A stretch of DNA of 64,000 nucleotides from Burkholderia sp. Bp8992 (GCF_003853705.1 NZ_QTQI01000010.1:167718-231717); one strand, 5' to 3'. Positions 27,736-36,394 are shown, numbered from the stretch's first letter. Translations and numbers: made by a program. Notes: generated from the sequence alone by a model not told the origin.

Positions 27736-29856
27736 ATGACGTCATCGAGCCGCCGCCGTTTCCTGCATACCGTCGCACAATCCGCGGGCGCCGCCGTTGC
27801 GCTCAACGCTTTTCCCGAATCGATCCGCCGCGCGCTCGCGATTCCCGCCGCGCGCGGCACCGGCACGATCCGCGATGTCGAGCACATCGTCGTGTTCATG
27901 CAGGAAAACCGCTCGTTCGACCATTACTTCGGACACCTGCGCGGCGTGCGCGGCTACAACGACCGCTTCCCGATCCCGCTGCCGAACGGCAAGCCGGTGT
28001 GGTACCAGCCGTCGAAGGCCGATCCGGGCAAGCCCGTGCTGCCGTTCCGGCTGAACACGCTGACGACGAGCGCGCAGTGCGTGGGCGATCTCGACCACTC
28101 GTGGTACAAGACGCACGCGGCGATCGACGGCGGCCGCTACGACCAGTGGCCCGCGAACAAGACCGACATGACGATGGGCTATCACGTGCGCGAGGACATC
28201 CCGTTCCACTACGCGCTCGCCGATGCGTTCACCGTGTGCGACAACTACTTCTGCTCGCTGCCGGGGCCGACGCACCCGAACCGCTCGTACCTGATGACGG
28301 GCACGGTCGACCCGACCGGCAAGTTCGGCGGCCCGCTGCTCGACAACAGCGACTACGTCGACGGCGACGGGCCGCCGGCGTACCAGCTGCTGTCGTGGAC
28401 GACCTTTCCCGAACGCCTCGAGGCGCACGGCGTGTCGTGGCAGATCTACCAGCAGGGCACGACCGGCAACGATCCGTACAACGGCAACTACGGCACCAAC
28501 GTGCTGCAGAACTTCGCGAACTTCATCAACGCGAAGCCCGGTTCGTCGCTGTACCAGCGCGCGCAGACGGTGCGCACGCTCGACAACCTGAAGGACGACG
28601 TGATCAACGACCGGCTGCCGCAGGTATCGTGGCTGTGCCCGCCGGCCGCGTTCTCCGAGCATCCGAAATACACGCCCGCGTACGGCGCGAACTACACGTC
28701 GCAGATCCTCGATGCGCTCACGTCGAACCCGGACGTGTGGCGCAAGACCGTGCTGTTCATCATGTACGACGAGAACGACGGCTTCTTCGACCACATCGTG
28801 CCGCCGCAGCCGCCGACGTCGGCCGCGCAGGGCGCATCGACCGTGACGACCGACGGCGAGCTGCATACGGTCGTGAACCCGGGCCGCGGCGGCAGCTATA
28901 CGGCCGACGGCCTGCCGTACGGCCTCGGGCCGCGCGTGCCGATGACGGTCGTGTCGCCGTGGACCAAGGGCGGCTACGTGTGCTCGCAGGTGTTCGACCA
29001 CACGTCGGTGATCCGCTTCATCGGCGAACGCTTCGGCATCGACGAACCGAACATCACGCCGTGGCGCCGCACCGTGTGCGGCGACCTCACCGCCGCGTTC
29101 GACTTCCGCTCGTCGGATGCATCGTTCCCGCCGCTGCCCGACACGAGCCAGTACCGCTCGATCGCGGACCAGCAGTGCACGTCGCAGCCCGCGCCGACCG
29201 TGCCCGCGACGCCGTCGCCGGTCGATCCGCAGGAGCCCGGCGTGCGGCCCGCGCGCGCGCTGCCGTACGAGCTGCACGTGAACGCGAGCCTCTATGGCGG
29301 GACGAAGCTGCGCATCGAGTTCGCGAACCGCGGCAACCAGGGCGCGCACTTCCACGTGTACGCGACGAACCGCACCGACGGGCCGTGGCGCTATACGGTC
29401 GGCGCGCGCCGCGTGCTGCACGCGGACTTCGACCTGACGGAGACGAACGGCGTGTATGCGTTCTCGGTGTACGGGCCGAACGGCTTCGTGCGCGTGTTCT
29501 CCGGCAACGTGTCGGCCGCGACCGCGCGTCACCGCAACCCGGCGCAGCCGGAGGTGAAGGCCGGCTACGACATCGCGAACGGGAACCTGTACCTGAAGCT
29601 GCGCAACCACGGCGGCGCCCGCGTCACGCTGACGCTGACCGACAACGCGTACGGTGCGCCGTCGCGGCAGGTGACGCTGCACGGCGGCGACGAGCAGGTC
29701 GAGCAGTGGGCGCTCGCGTCGAGCCACCACTGGTACGACGTGACGGTCAGCGACGGCGCGAACGGCACGTTCTCGCGCCGCTACGCAGGCCACGTGGAAA
29801 ACGGCCGGCCGAGCTATTCGGATCCGGCCGCCGTCAAGCCGGTCGCGGCGTCGTAA
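27736..29856 (+). CDS. Tat-exported phosphocholine-type phospholipase C
   Basis: Secreted phospholipase C of 706 residues. A twin-arginine signal (SSRRRFLHTVAQSAG) starts the protein. The phosphoesterase domain carries HIVVFMQENRSFDHYFGHLRG near residue 55, LPGPTHPNRSYLMTG near 175, and FIMYDENDGFFDHIVPP near 345, all typical of the acid-phosphatase-like PLC family of Pseudomonas and Burkholderia. Two C-terminal beta domains (YELHVNASLYGG; PEVKAGYDIANGNLYLKLRN) are usual for it. It probably hydrolyses phosphatidylcholine or sphingomyelin. It follows a small lipoprotein. Confidence 0.93.
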   Translation: MTSSSRRRFLHTVAQSAGAAVALNAFPESIRRALAIPAARGTGTIRDVEHIVVFMQENRSFDHYFGHLRGVRGYNDRFPIPLPNGKPVWYQPSKADPGKPVLPFRLNTLTTSAQCVGDLDHSWYKTHAAIDGGRYDQWPANKTDMTMGYHVREDIPFHYALADAFTVCDNYFCSLPGPTHPNRSYLMTGTVDPTGKFGGPLLDNSDYVDGDGPPAYQLLSWTTFPERLEAHGVSWQIYQQGTTGNDPYNGNYGTNVLQNFANFINAKPGSSLYQRAQTVRTLDNLKDDVINDRLPQVSWLCPPAAFSEHPKYTPAYGANYTSQILDALTSNPDVWRKTVLFIMYDENDGFFDHIVPPQPPTSAAQGASTVTTDGELHTVVNPGRGGSYTADGLPYGLGPRVPMTVVSPWTKGGYVCSQVFDHTSVIRFIGERFGIDEPNITPWRRTVCGDLTAAFDFRSSDASFPPLPDTSQYRSIADQQCTSQPAPTVPATPSPVDPQEPGVRPARALPYELHVNASLYGGTKLRIEFANRGNQGAHFHVYATNRTDGPWRYTVGARRVLHADFDLTETNGVYAFSVYGPNGFVRVFSGNVSAATARHRNPAQPEVKAGYDIANGNLYLKLRNHGGARVTLTLTDNAYGAPSRQVTLHGGDEQVEQWALASSHHWYDVTVSDGANGTFSRRYAGHVENGRPSYSDPAAVKPVAAS

Positions 29857-29874
29857 GCGCGACGGCCTGCGCCG

Positions 29875-30498
29875 TCAGACCGCGTGCGCCAGCGCGCGGT
29901 CGACGAGCGCGGTTTCGAAGCCGTCGTCCGCGTCGCGAAAGCGCAGCGGCGCCGCGCAATGCACCAGCGTATCGATGAAGTATTTCGCGCGCGGCCACGG
30001 TCCGAAGCCGGCTGCCGTGTTGATGTGCCCGGCGTCGCCGAGGTTCACGAACGCGCTGCCCAGGCGTTGTGCGAGCGCGCGCGCATCGGCGAGCGGCATC
30101 CACGGATCGGTCTCGCTGCCGATCACGATCGACGGCACCGCGAGCCGGCGCGCGTCGAACGGCCCGGCGAACGTGAATTTCTTCGGGCTGGCGGGCGCGA
30201 CGAACAGGACGCCCGCGACATCGCCCGCATGCGGCCCCTGCGTGAGCGCATGCGCGGCCGCGAGGCAGCCGAAGCTGTGCGCGGCGAGCACGAACGGGCC
30301 GCGCTCGCGATCGAGCAGCGTGCGCACCGAGTGCGCCCAGCCTGCGAGATCGGGCGCGTCCCAGTCGTCCTGCTCGACGCGCAGCGAACGCGGAAACTGC
30401 CGCTCCAGCCAGGTTTGCCAGTGAGCGCCTTCGCTGCCGTGCAGGCCCGGAACGGTGACGAGCCGTGGCGGCCACGCCGATTTGCTGCATGCGCTCAT
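29875..30498 (-). CDS. RBBP9/YdeN-family serine hydrolase
   Basis: Small alpha/beta hydrolase of 207 residues. VTVPGLHGSEGAHWQTWLE is the family start. The nucleophile elbow is AAHSFGCLA near residue 74. The acid residue is in IVIGSETDPWM and the His in GDAGHINTAAGFGPW near 175. Substrate unknown. It converges on the phospholipase C gene, ending 18 bp from it. Confidence 0.88.
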   Translation of the reverse strand: MSACSKSAWPPRLVTVPGLHGSEGAHWQTWLERQFPRSLRVEQDDWDAPDLAGWAHSVRTLLDRERGPFVLAAHSFGCLAAAHALTQGPHAGDVAGVLFVAPASPKKFTFAGPFDARRLAVPSIVIGSETDPWMPLADARALAQRLGSAFVNLGDAGHINTAAGFGPWPRAKYFIDTLVHCAAPLRFRDADDGFETALVDRALAHAV

Positions 30499-30752
30499 GA
30501 TTGCCCTCGCTTGCTTGAAGACGAGGTTCGATTGTGGCGCGGCGGCCGCGGCGGCCGAACCAATATTTTGTGCTTTGCTTTTGCGCGGCCGGCGCCCCGG
30601 TGGCCGGCACTCCGGCGGCCGCGCGCGCCGGGCGGACATCCCGCGCGACGGCGCAATGCGCCGCGAAACCGTAGAATGTGGGCTTCCCGCCAGCTTCACA
30701 CCGAGCCGGGCCGGGCGCCGATGCGCCGGGCCCGGTCGTCAGGAGACGCACG
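30499..30752. other. Divergent promoter region, hydrolase / hydroxyacid reductase
   Basis: Intergenic space with a short AT-rich block (around 30560-30580, AATATTTTGTGCTTTG) that may hold promoters for both sides, followed by very GC-rich sequence. No gene was recognised apart from the small frame listed next. Confidence 0.35.
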
Positions 30753-30842
30753 ATGTCCGCTACGCCCGCCGGCGCGCTGCGCCCGGCCCCGCTCGCCCTG
30801 CCCGTGACGCGCCCCGCCGGCGCGCACGCCATCACGCAATGA
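30753..30842 (+). CDS. Possible 29-residue leader peptide coupled to the hydroxyacid reductase
   Basis: ATG frame with a good AGGAGACGCACG ribosome-binding site. It encodes a Pro/Ala-rich peptide starting MSATPAGALRP and ending AHAITQ. Its TGA overlaps the ATG of the next gene as ATGA. The reductase itself has no ribosome-binding site near its start, so translation of this peptide may bring ribosomes to it. Codon bias is compatible with coding, but the length is too short for firm proof. Confidence 0.4.
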   Translation: MSATPAGALRPAPLALPVTRPAGAHAITQ

Positions 30843-31780
30843 AGATCCTGTTCTACTCCCCGCACCAGGAAGCCGCCGCATGGCGCGACGAGATCGCGCA
30901 CGCGCTGCCGGAAGCCGAGCTGCGCGCGTGGCAGCCGGGCGACACGGCCGCCGCCGACTACGCGCTCGTGTGGCGCGCGCCGCGCGAATTCTTCGCACCG
31001 CGCGACGGCCTGCGCGCGATCTTCAACCTCGGCGCGGGCGTCGACGCACTGCTCGCGCTCGAGCGCGCGCATCCGGGCACGCTGCCCGCGCACGTGCCGC
31101 TCGTGCGGCTGGAAGATTCGGGCATGGCGCAGCAGATGGTCGAATACGTGACGCACGCGGTGCTGCGCTACCTGCGCCGCTTCGACGAATACGATGCGCT
31201 GCAGCGCGAGCGCCGCTGGCAGCCGCTCGAACCGCATCCGCGCGCGAGCTTTACCGTCGCCGTGCTCGGCCTCGGCGTGCTCGGCGCGCAGGTCGCGCGC
31301 GTACTCGCCGCGCTCGGCCTGCCCGTGCGCGGCTACAGCCGCAGCGCGAAGCAGCTCGACGGCGTCACGACCTTCGCCGGCGAAGGCGCGTTCGACGCAT
31401 GCATCGACGGCGCGAAGGTGCTCGTCAACCTGCTGCCGAGCACGCCCGACACCGACGGCATCCTGTCGTCGCGCGCATTCGCGCGGCTCGCGCCCGGCGC
31501 GTACGTCGTCAACGTCGCGCGCGGCGCGCATCTCGTCGAGGCCGACCTGCTCGACGCGCTCGCGAGCGGCCGGATCGCCGCGGCCACGCTCGACGTGTTC
31601 CAGCATGAACCGCTGCCGGCAGACCATCCGTTCTGGCACGCGCCGCGCATCACGATCACGCCGCACAGCTCGGCCGAGACGCTGCGCGCGGAAGCCGTCG
31701 AGCAGATCGCCGGCAAGATCCGCGCGTTCGAGCGCGGCAAGCGTGTCGGCGGCGTCGTCGACTACGCGCGCGGCTACTGA
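30839..31780 (+). CDS. ghrA: Glyoxylate/hydroxypyruvate reductase A-type dehydrogenase
   Basis: NAD(P)H-dependent 2-hydroxyacid dehydrogenase of 313 residues. It reduces glyoxylate and hydroxypyruvate in the GhrA family. The Rossmann motif is VAVLGLGVLGAQVARVLAALG near residue 140. Catalytic Arg is in VVNVARGAHLVE, Glu in VFQHEPLP and His in TPHSSAETL. LEDSGMAQQMVEYV is family-specific. Its ATG lacks its own ribosome-binding site and overlaps a short upstream frame. HMG-CoA lyase follows 32 bp later on the same strand. Confidence 0.87.
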   Translation: MKILFYSPHQEAAAWRDEIAHALPEAELRAWQPGDTAAADYALVWRAPREFFAPRDGLRAIFNLGAGVDALLALERAHPGTLPAHVPLVRLEDSGMAQQMVEYVTHAVLRYLRRFDEYDALQRERRWQPLEPHPRASFTVAVLGLGVLGAQVARVLAALGLPVRGYSRSAKQLDGVTTFAGEGAFDACIDGAKVLVNLLPSTPDTDGILSSRAFARLAPGAYVVNVARGAHLVEADLLDALASGRIAAATLDVFQHEPLPADHPFWHAPRITITPHSSAETLRAEAVEQIAGKIRAFERGKRVGGVVDYARGY

Positions 31781-31812
31781 ATTCCGCCCTACCGAAAAAT
31801 CAGGAGACAACC

Positions 31813-32745
31813 ATGACGTTCCCCACCGCCGTCAAGATCGTCGAAGTCGGCCCGCGCGACGGCCTGCAGAACGAGAAGACGTTCGTGCCGACCGACGTGA
31901 AGATCGCGCTCGTCGACCGGCTGTCGCGCGCCGGCTTCCGCAATGTCGAGGCCGCGTCGTTCGTGTCGCCGAAATGGGTGCCGCAGATGGCCGACGGCGC
32001 CGACGTGATGGCCGGCATCGAGCGCCGCGCGGGCACCGTGTACTCGGTGCTCACGCCGAACCTCAAGGGCTTCGAGAACGCGGTCGCCGCACGCGCGGAC
32101 GAAGTCGTGATCTTCGGCGCGGCGAGCGAGGCGTTCTCGCAGCGGAACATCAACTGCAGCATCGCCGAGAGCATCGCGCGCTTCGAGCCCGTCGCGAAGG
32201 CCGCGAAGGACGCGGGCCTGCGGCTGCGCGGCAGCGTGTCGTGCACGCTCGGCTGCCCGTACCAGGGCGAGGTGCCGGTCGCGTCGGTCGTCGACGTCGT
32301 CGAGCGCTTCGCGGCGCTCGGCTGCGACGAGATCGACATCGCCGACACGATCGGCGTCGGCACGCCGAAGCGTACGCGCGAAGTGCTCGCGGCCGTCACG
32401 CGCGTGTTCCCGCGCGAACGCCTGTCGGGCCACTTCCACGACACCTACGGCCAGGCGCTCGCGAACATCTACGCGGCGCTGTTCGAAGGGATCGAGATCT
32501 TCCACGCGTCGGTCGCGGGCCTGGGCGGCTGCCCGTACGCGAAGGGCGCGACCGGCAACGTCGCGACCGAGGACGTGCTGTACCTGATGCAGGGCCTCGG
32601 CATCGACACCGGCATCGATCTCGCACAAGTCGTCGCCGCCGGCGACTTCATCTCGAACGCGATCGGCCGCGCGAACGTGTCGCGCGCCGGTCGTGCACTG
32701 CTCGCCAAGGCACAAAGCGCGGCCGACGACGCGACCTGCGTGTGA
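31813..32745 (+). CDS. mvaB: Hydroxymethylglutaryl-CoA lyase
   Basis: Enzyme of 310 residues that cleaves HMG-CoA to acetoacetate and acetyl-CoA, the last step of leucine breakdown. It belongs to the DRE-TIM metallolyases: VEVGPRDGLQNEK at the N-terminus, the metal HFHDTYGQALAN near residue 215, and the catalytic-cysteine loop AGLGGCPYAKGATGNVATED near 240. AGGAGACA precedes the start. Other leucine-pathway genes are not adjacent, so it is separate from the liu operon. Confidence 0.94.
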   Translation: MTFPTAVKIVEVGPRDGLQNEKTFVPTDVKIALVDRLSRAGFRNVEAASFVSPKWVPQMADGADVMAGIERRAGTVYSVLTPNLKGFENAVAARADEVVIFGAASEAFSQRNINCSIAESIARFEPVAKAAKDAGLRLRGSVSCTLGCPYQGEVPVASVVDVVERFAALGCDEIDIADTIGVGTPKRTREVLAAVTRVFPRERLSGHFHDTYGQALANIYAALFEGIEIFHASVAGLGGCPYAKGATGNVATEDVLYLMQGLGIDTGIDLAQVVAAGDFISNAIGRANVSRAGRALLAKAQSAADDATCV

Positions 32746-32771
32746 CCACGGCACTTCACGGATTCCTCAAC

Positions 32772-33278
32772 ATGACGACACCTGCTTCCTTCGATTCCCT
32801 CCCCGATTCCGCGCGACGCGTCGCGCTCCTGCTGCGCGAGCGCGGCCATGCGAACGGCATCGTGATGCTCGCCGAAACCGGCAAGACGTCGGCCGAAGCC
32901 GCGGCCGGGCTCGGCTGTTCGGTCGCGCAGATCGCGAAGTCGATCCTGTTTCGCCGGCAGTCGGACGGCGCGCCCGTGCTGGTGATCGCGAGCGGCGTCA
33001 ATCGCGTCGACGAGAAGAAGGTGGCCGCGCAGGTCGGCGCGGTCGGCCGCGCGGACGCGAAGTTCGTGCGCGACAACACCGGCTACGCGATCGGCGGCGT
33101 CTGCCCGATCGGCCATCTCGTCGAACCCGTCACGCTGATCGACGCCGACTTGCTCACGCTCGACAGCCTGTGGGCCGCGGCCGGCCATCCGCACGCGGTG
33201 TTCAACCTGTCGCCGGACGAACTCGTGTCGCTGACGGGCGCGCCGGTTGCGGACGTCGCGTTGCGGGAGCCCGCATGA
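32772..33278 (+). CDS. YbaK/EbsC-family aminoacyl-tRNA editing protein
   Basis: Protein of 168 residues of the YbaK/ProX fold, trans-editing enzymes that deacylate mischarged tRNA. TAEAAAGLG-like segment TSAEAAAGLGCSVAQIAKSILFR carries the conserved Lys. GVNRVDEKKVAAQVG, YAIGGVCPIGH and the C-terminal VFNLSPDELVSLTGA complete the pattern. Which tRNA is edited is unknown. It overlaps the following DUF1289 gene by 4 bp. Confidence 0.9.
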   Translation: MTTPASFDSLPDSARRVALLLRERGHANGIVMLAETGKTSAEAAAGLGCSVAQIAKSILFRRQSDGAPVLVIASGVNRVDEKKVAAQVGAVGRADAKFVRDNTGYAIGGVCPIGHLVEPVTLIDADLLTLDSLWAAAGHPHAVFNLSPDELVSLTGAPVADVALREPA

Positions 33279-33487
33279 GCGACGTGACGGTAGCGGTGCC
33301 GGTCGCGACGGTCGCGTCGCCGTGCACCGACGTATGCCGGATCGATCCGCGCACCGACTGGTGTGCGGGTTGCCTGCGCACGCGTGACGAGATCAAGGGA
33401 TGGCGGGCGTCGGACGACGACGCGAGGCGCGCGCTGCTCGCGCGGCTCGACGCACGGCGGCGCCTGCTCGCCGGGAGCGAAGCATAA
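33275..33487 (+). CDS. DUF1289 small Cys-rich protein
   Basis: Protein of 70 residues with the DUF1289 pattern SPCTDVCRIDPRTDWCAGCLRTRDEIKGW: four cysteines and a WC..C..T..EI..W core, probably metal-binding. The function is not known. Its ATG overlaps the YbaK-family stop by ATGA, so the two are translated together. Confidence 0.88.
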   Translation: MSDVTVAVPVATVASPCTDVCRIDPRTDWCAGCLRTRDEIKGWRASDDDARRALLARLDARRRLLAGSEA

Positions 33488-33519
33488 AAAAAAGCCGTTC
33501 AGCCTCACGGGCGAACGGC
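33486..33519 (-). terminator. Terminator facing leftward transcription
   Basis: Stem GAACGGC / GCCGTTC with a 12-nt loop. The A8 run on its left becomes a T-run on the minus strand. It would end transcripts coming from the leftward exporter gene. It is not a plus-strand terminator because no T-run follows. Confidence 0.65.
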
Positions 33520-33613
33520 GTCGAGATCGGAATCCTGTGAACGTGATCAACGTCACAGCACGCATCATACGAGCGACGCGGCCGCATCGCATCGGGTGTT
33601 TCCCTACAACTTC

Positions 33614-33700
33614 TTACAGCGCCTTTCCCGCCTGCGCGCGAGCCGCTTTCGCGCGCAATCGTCGTTCCCGGCATTCACGTTCGGCGGGCCGCAACGGCAT
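33614..33700 (-). CDS. Possible 28-residue basic peptide
   Basis: Short minus-strand frame (starts MPLRPAERECRERR, ends AQAGKAL) between the exporter stop and the leftward terminator. It is very basic (Arg/Lys-rich). There is no clear ribosome-binding site. It could be translated by reinitiation from the exporter gene, or be chance. Confidence 0.2.
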   Translation of the reverse strand: MPLRPAERECRERRLRAKAARAQAGKAL

Positions 33701-33730
33701 CGCGCCGCGGCGCCGAATCGTACGACCGTT

Positions 33731-34636
33731 TCAGTTGCCGACGGCCGCCCGACGCGCGGGCACGATGCGCCAGCCGAGGTTCACGCCGGCCGCCGCGAGC
33801 AGGATCAGCAGCGCGCCGAACACCTGCGTCCACGCGAGCGTCTGCCCGAACGCGACGTGATCGACGACGATCGCGACGACCGGATAGACGAACGACAGCG
33901 CGCCCGTCATCGCAGTCGGCAGCTTCTGGATCGCGCCGTACAGCAGCACGTACATCAGGCCCGTGTTGACGACCCCGAGCACGATCAGGTCGAGCCATTG
34001 CGCGGCCGTCGCGGGCAGCGTGCCGAAGTGCGCGAACGGCGCGAGCAGCACGACGCCGAGGCCGGCCTGCAGCAGCGCGAGCAGATGCGGCGGCGTCCCC
34101 TTCAGGTGCTTCGTGACGATCGACGAGATCGCGTACAGGAATGCCGCGCCGAGCGACAGCGCCACGCCTTCGAGATATTCGCCGGGCACCGCGAGCACGG
34201 ACGGCTCGACGCGCACCACGAACACGAGCCCGGCGAACGCCAGCGCGAGCCACGCCACCGTCGACGCGGTGATCCGTTCGCGGAACACGATCGCGCCGAG
34301 CGCGACGAGCATGAACGGCTGCGTGTTGTAGACGGCGGTGGCCATCGAGATCGACGCGCGCGAATACGCGGCGAACAGCAGCAGCCAGTTCGCGACGATC
34401 GCGACGCTGCCGAGCGTCGCGAGCGCGAGCATCCGCGGCGAGAACAACGCGCGGCGCAGGAAGCCGAACGCCGCGCAGACGATCGCGAGCGTCGCGGCGC
34501 CGAACAGGCAGCGGAAGAACACGACATTCGTCAGCGGCTGCTGCGACGACATCACGAGCCAGCCGATCGTGCCGGACATCAGCATCGCGACGACCATCTC
34601 GGCGGCACCGCGGCGCATTTCATTCGAGGCCATCAT
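33731..34636 (-). CDS. EamA/DMT-family transporter
   Basis: Inner-membrane permease of 301 residues with about ten hydrophobic helices in two EamA repeats (MLMSGTIGWLVMSS..., then GVALSLGAAFLYAISSIVTKHLKG). Family residues such as VFFRCLFGA and ATAVYNTQPFMLVALGAIVFRE in the first repeat, and GALSFVYPVVAIVVD in the second, are present. It is probably an exporter of amino acids or other metabolites. It is divergent from an Lrp-type regulator. Two adjacent ATGs at the start cannot be told apart. Confidence 0.9.
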   Translation of the reverse strand: MMASNEMRRGAAEMVVAMLMSGTIGWLVMSSQQPLTNVVFFRCLFGAATLAIVCAAFGFLRRALFSPRMLALATLGSVAIVANWLLLFAAYSRASISMATAVYNTQPFMLVALGAIVFRERITASTVAWLALAFAGLVFVVRVEPSVLAVPGEYLEGVALSLGAAFLYAISSIVTKHLKGTPPHLLALLQAGLGVVLLAPFAHFGTLPATAAQWLDLIVLGVVNTGLMYVLLYGAIQKLPTAMTGALSFVYPVVAIVVDHVAFGQTLAWTQVFGALLILLAAAGVNLGWRIVPARRAAVGN

Positions 34637-34677
34637 GAACTCCGTTGCAGAGGGTGGATGACTTCGATTCTAGAAAC

Positions 34678-34738
34678 TTGCTTTCGCCGCAACCATGGCT
34701 AAACTGAAGTGAATCAGCCGAATCACCTTCGAAAGCAA
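34678..34738. promoter_or_regulatory. Inverted repeat in exporter/Lrp divergent promoter
   Basis: Perfect 9-bp arms TTGCTTTCG (34678-34686) and CGAAAGCAA (34730-34738), 43 bp apart, straddling the divergent promoter region. Lrp-family proteins bind paired distant sites, so an autoregulatory role is plausible. Inference from position only. Confidence 0.4.
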
Positions 34739-34745
34739 AGCGATC

Positions 34746-35237
34746 ATGCCGAAACGCCTTTCCCCGCCTGCCGTCGCGTCGCTCGACGCGACCGACCGCG
34801 CGATTCTCGCGGCGCTCGCCGACGACGCGCGCATCGCCACCAGCGAACTTGCGCGGCAGATCGGGCTGTCGGCGCCCGCGACCGCCGACCGCGTGCGGCG
34901 GCTCGAAGCGCAGGGCGTGATCGCCGCGTTCACCGTCGAGCTCGACCCGCGCGCGCTCGGCTACACGCTGCAGGCGATCGTCCGCGTGAAGCCGCTGCCG
35001 GGCCAGTTGCACCTGGTCGAGGAGTTGCTGCGGCGCATTCCGGAATTCGTCGAATGCGACAAGGTGACCGGCGAAGACTGCTTCATCTGCCGGCTCTACC
35101 TGCGCACGATCGAGCACCTCGACGACATCCTGTCGAAGGTGACCGAGCGCGCGGAGACGAGCACCGCGATCGTGAAATCGACGCCGGTGCCGCGCCGCCT
35201 GCCGCCGCTCGTCGAGGACGACCACACGCACCGCTGA
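34746..35237 (+). CDS. Lrp/AsnC-family transcriptional regulator
   Basis: Regulator of 163 residues. The N-terminal helix-turn-helix is LDATDRAILAALADDARIATSELARQIGLSAPATADRVRRLEAQGVI. The C-terminal RAM effector domain follows (VRVKPLPGQL, CDKVTGEDCFICRLYLRTIEHLDDIL). It responds to an amino acid or similar metabolite in the family. It is divergent from the DMT exporter gene, a common regulator-exporter pair. Confidence 0.92.
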   Translation: MPKRLSPPAVASLDATDRAILAALADDARIATSELARQIGLSAPATADRVRRLEAQGVIAAFTVELDPRALGYTLQAIVRVKPLPGQLHLVEELLRRIPEFVECDKVTGEDCFICRLYLRTIEHLDDILSKVTERAETSTAIVKSTPVPRRLPPLVEDDHTHR

Positions 35238-35270
35238 GCAGCGGGCGGCGCGTGCCGCCTGCCCGCCCCC

Positions 35271-36167
35271 TCATGCGGCCGGGTCGCGCGCCTCGAAGAA
35301 CGCGAGCAGTTCGTCGATCAGCGCGACGGGTGCCTCTTCCGGAATGTAGTGCCCGCAGTCGAGCGCGCGGCCGCTGACGTCGCGTGCGACGCGCCGCCAT
35401 TCGTCGAGCGGATCGAAGCAGCGGCCGACGATCCCGTGCTCGCCCCACAGCACGCGCAGCGGGCACGCGACCTTGTTGCCGCGCTCGAGATCCGCACGGT
35501 CGTGCTCGAGGTCGATCGTCGCCGATGCGCGGTAGTCCTCGCACATCGCATGCACGGCGCCCGGCTGCGCGAGCGCGGCACGGTACGCGTCGAGCGCTTC
35601 GGGCGCGAACGGCGCGAGCCCGGCCGACCGGTTGCCCATCACGCGCTCGATGTACGCATCGGTATGCGCGCCGACCAGCGTCTCGGGCAGCGGCGCCGGC
35701 TGGATCAGGAAGAACCAGTGGAAGTACGCGGTCGCGAATGCGCGGTCGGTTTTCTCGTACATCGCGAGCGTCGGCGCGATGTCGAGCAGCATCATCCGCT
35801 CGACGGCGTCCGCGTGATCGAGCGCGAGCCGGTGCGCGACGCGCGCGCCGCGGTCGTGCGCGCACACATGGAAGTGCTCGAAGCCGAAATGCCGCATCAC
35901 CGCGACCTGGTCGGCCGCCATCGCCCGCTTCGAATACGGCAGGTGCTGCGCGTCGCTCGGCGGCCGGCCCGACGCGCCGTAGCCGCGCAGGTCGGTGGCG
36001 ATCACCGTGAAATGATTCGCGAGCGTCGCGGCAACGCGATGCCAGATCATGTGGGTCTGCGGATGGCCGTGCAGCAACAGCAGCGGCGGCCCCGCGCCTC
36101 CTTTGACACCGAAGATGTCGGTGTCCTGCACCGTCACGCGAAACGGTGCAAACGCCTCAAACGACAT
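35271..36167 (-). CDS. Fluoroacetate-dehalogenase-like alpha/beta hydrolase
   Basis: Hydrolase of 298 residues. Active-site residues match haloacetate dehalogenase FAcD in position: nucleophile Asp105 with Arg106 and Arg109 (HDRGARVAHRLALD), second acid Asp129, the halide pocket His150-Trp151 (FHWFF) and Tyr212 (DYRASATID), and catalytic His273 (GHYIPEE). LLLLHGHPQTHMIWHRV and ATDLRGYG are also conserved. It should cleave carbon-halogen bonds of haloacetates; an epoxide or other substrate cannot be excluded. It stands alone and is divergent from nitronate monooxygenase. Confidence 0.86.
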   Translation of the reverse strand: MSFEAFAPFRVTVQDTDIFGVKGGAGPPLLLLHGHPQTHMIWHRVAATLANHFTVIATDLRGYGASGRPPSDAQHLPYSKRAMAADQVAVMRHFGFEHFHVCAHDRGARVAHRLALDHADAVERMMLLDIAPTLAMYEKTDRAFATAYFHWFFLIQPAPLPETLVGAHTDAYIERVMGNRSAGLAPFAPEALDAYRAALAQPGAVHAMCEDYRASATIDLEHDRADLERGNKVACPLRVLWGEHGIVGRCFDPLDEWRRVARDVSGRALDCGHYIPEEAPVALIDELLAFFEARDPAA

Positions 36168-36374
36168 GGTTTGTTTCTCGTTGGTTTGTTATGGCGGCTA
36201 TTTTATGAGTGCCCGTGCATCTACACAGCGGGACAACCACCCGAAACCGTAGAAAGAGAACACTCACTCGATTGCCGCCACACCGCGCATTTTGTTAAGC
36301 TCGCGTAGAATCGCACGACCGTTCGTATTAATATGAACGTCCTCGAACGCGCCCGGTTCGCCGCTACACTCGAA

Positions 36375-36394
36375 TCACCGTTCGAATGCAAAGC
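36375..36394 (+). repeat. Isolated half-unit of the 56-bp repeat family
   Basis: TCACCGTTCGAATGCAAAGC differs at two of 20 positions from the first half of array units such as the one at 17187 (TCACCGTTCAAATGCACAGC). It lies in the intergenic space upstream of nitronate monooxygenase, in the same plus-strand orientation. The second half with TCCACA is absent. Confidence 0.5.
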
